Assembly: GCF_000263635.1 (NCBI RefSeq)
Contig: NZ_ADEV01000009.1
Coordinates: 248,001 to 312,000 of the forward strand
DNA length: 64,000 nt
DNA from: Gardnerella greenwoodii 00703Dmash
Lineage (GTDB): Bacteria; Actinomycetota; Actinomycetes; Actinomycetales; Bifidobacteriaceae
Direction: 5' to 3'
This document shows, piece by piece, positions 63,601-64,000 of the stretch; position 1 is the first letter of the stretch, and every line of letters starts with the position of its first letter. Made by a program: the position numbers and the translations under genes. The notes below the pieces were generated by a model. It searched no databases and was not told the origin of the DNA. It worked only from the letters and a program-made list of their open reading frames with translations.

Positions 63601-64000
63601 TTCTTGAGCTTCTCGAGTTCGTCAGCAGATGGAGCTGGCTTAGACTCGGCCTTCTTCTTGTAGAGCTTGTTTGCAGGAACATTGAACAGAACAGCATCAC
63701 CATTCTTAAAATCGATGCTCTTATTATCATTGAGATTAATACTAAATGAATCAATACCAGCAGGATTAGAGGCAGACTTAAGCTCAAGATTCTTAGTGCC
63801 GTCTTTAGGAGTCAACGTTAAGTTATTAAAGTTACCACTATTGCCAGTGATACTATAACTATCAATTCCTTCACCAGTGTAGTTAGCCTTTAAGAATGCT
63901 TTAACAGCTGCTTGAACATCTTCATCTGTCGCATTAAAGTTAGCGTCATTCGGATCAGCATCAATTTCGATTGGACTTGCAGTGTAGATGTACTCAGCCT
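60645..64000 (-). CDS. Giant multi-domain cell-wall surface protein with GA/FIVAR-like repeats, 5' end outside window
   Basis: Open frame from the right edge to 60645, over 1110 residues visible; the N-terminus is missing. The edge-proximal part (before about 63700) is a beta-type segment (NFNNLTLTPKDG...). Three-helix GA-module-like repeats follow (e.g. NPKLTEDQKTDYINQIKNA near 63550, GLTPEEKDKYKQEINDS near 62600, LNNAQKKAYEDIINS near 62460). Then come four or so FIVAR-like repeats (KKQAFDQALTAAENALK type, about 62250-61300) with TPTPTP and PTPSPLPTPVP linkers. After that are an Asn/Ala/Gly-rich stretch and an Ala-rich coiled coil. The end is a sortase-type signal: LSKTG, then a hydrophobic helix and a KRR tail. 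LSKTG differs from LPxTG at the Pro. Probably a wall-anchored adhesin; GA modules bind albumin in other bacteria, which is not shown here. Confidence 0.88.
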   Translation of the reverse strand, partial: AEYIYTASPIEIDADPNDANFNATDEDVQAAVKAFLKANYTGEGIDSYSITGNSGNFNNLTLTPKDGTKNLELKSASNPAGIDSFSINLNDNKSIDFKNGDAVLFNVPANKLYKKKAESKPAPSADELEKLKKQAEEIINRNPKLTEDQKTDYINQIKNAKNKEEIQNILKKANEQAGKNNVKPGDIKKKEKEEREKREKEKREKEQQNKLAEDKTKAKEALNSMTNLTDGDSGDKNKLSGEIDKAQTSEDVKKILEKAKAINDARGALKEGALPFLSHGNANSDDDKALKELIGADPSKKDSALTSLETALNDANATADSINKALDEAKRQNGINEQAARQAANAKIAEFENKLQAAEKVLKDNTTIKAEDKNAATSAINAAKDAITTAKAQVASATTPSGMLTQLSDVKTKFKAANDKVNDAVNNAQKENKKGNTNDPDAKAFEKEKNDAKGEIDKIPGLTPEEKDKYKQEINDSTHSGDPEAVVNRAKKNQKIKDALAAIDKLEHLNNAQKKAYEDIINSTDAHNIKDDDGKDTGKDDIDNALADAIATDHAMERLEKLKEIADTFANGEKYKSLQDSDDKKKAFNTASTAAGAVLAKETGDAKTADQVNELYKDLLNAMQAIDDKAKGAGVITDALQAEVDKDSKLKPTQADPQDPTKPATPGDPIYNTSSQEKKQAFDQALTAAENALKTAKDDNANQQNPNATPRTPEQEAAAQKAVDEALKNLQKAREELDGVDTKPLQDEIGKDSTVNTLDRYTYSTKEKKDAFDQALQEAKDLIDKLTGKKQAGTDDHLDTKENKQKALDKALAKLKAAEEALKGKKPVEPTPTPTPTPSVDKSHLQQGINDGSDVHNSDEYNNAPSDKKQAYDHALDHANEVNNDPNATQDQVNQAAEDLKKAENDLKPTPSPLPTPVPGSHEDSGFGVNDNAPTTVDKGELNVQIDSAEADSQTGNAGAGNAGNAGNANAGNTNSGNANAANANNANGANSAAVNAAVESNPAVKQADAQVSKAQAALDAALAEAKKVAADPNATQAQVDAAAQKLSAARKALASAKAHAAEVRASVRAQVLKSGVSQLSKTGSNVSVIGLLATVAAAGAAFFVSKRRGISRHSNN

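Overview
The window looks like chromosome of a low-GC member of the Bifidobacteriaceae, most likely Gardnerella (Gardnerella vaginalis group). The basis is the actinobacterial gene order thrS, CDP-alcohol phosphatidyltransferase, yebC, ruvC, ruvA, ruvB, yajC, apt; a PurH next to a DUF6350 membrane protein; tandem clpP genes; a ThiE-like/ThiC fusion under a TPP riboswitch; a fermentative pflB/pflA pair; AT-rich codon use; and large coiled-coil surface proteins. The species name is an inference from sequence reading, not a database match. I saw no insertion sequence, prophage, CRISPR array, rRNA gene or replication origin. One tRNA (Arg, anticodon ACG) is present.

Layout. 1-14.3 kb (all minus strand): purH (cut by the left edge), DUF6350 protein, apt, yajC, the ruvCAB Holliday-junction genes with yebC upstream and a LexA-type palindrome before ruvA, a phospholipid synthase, thrS, and a four-gene metal (probably zinc) ABC transporter. 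14.6-18.0 kb (plus): NAD(P)HX dehydratase, a HAD phosphatase, a LysR regulator and an apparently orphan Panacea/SocA-type protein followed by repeat-rich non-coding DNA. 18.4-25.8 kb: mostly minus-strand housekeeping genes (small membrane protein, hemW, lepA, TRIC channel, ilvE, rplY) with rpsT on plus. 26.1-32.5 kb (plus): long-chain acyl-CoA ligase, then a 1334-residue secreted protein with a CAP/SEC10-like domain. Its promoter appears to hold a poly-C tract between the -35 and -10 boxes. 32.6-37.3 kb (minus): era, a CNNM/CBS protein, ybeY, a HIT protein and rsmE. 37.4-42.2 kb: an orphan SdhB-like iron-sulfur protein, a LOG protein, nhaA, tRNA-Arg and clpP2/clpP1. 42.4-48.7 kb: a Y/Q/N-repeat membrane protein, a ClC channel, trigger factor, RNase D and an unknown membrane protein. 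48.9-54.1 kb: pflA, pflB, nadE. 54.4-60.5 kb: metQNI, TPP riboswitch with thiE-thiC fusion, and a cyclophilin. 60.6-64 kb: the 3' part of a giant multi-repeat surface protein with an LSKTG sorting signal, cut by the right edge.

How it fits together: this is a core-genome segment for repair (RuvABC), translation and its quality control (thrS, lepA, era, ybeY, rsmE, rpsT, rplY, tig, clpP1P2), cofactor supply (thiamin pyrimidine, NAD, heme chaperone), mixed-acid fermentation (pfl) and nutrient uptake (metal and methionine ABC systems). Into it are set two large host-facing surface proteins. The most unusual signals are the poly-C promoter of the first surface protein and a recurrent pattern of 10-13 bp tandem repeats sitting across or directly after stop codons of at least five genes. 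Others are 52- and 53-bp intergenic tandem repeats, a ThiE domain that has lost its substrate-binding signature, a candidate structured small RNA after thiC, and a CRP-like palindrome before pflB.
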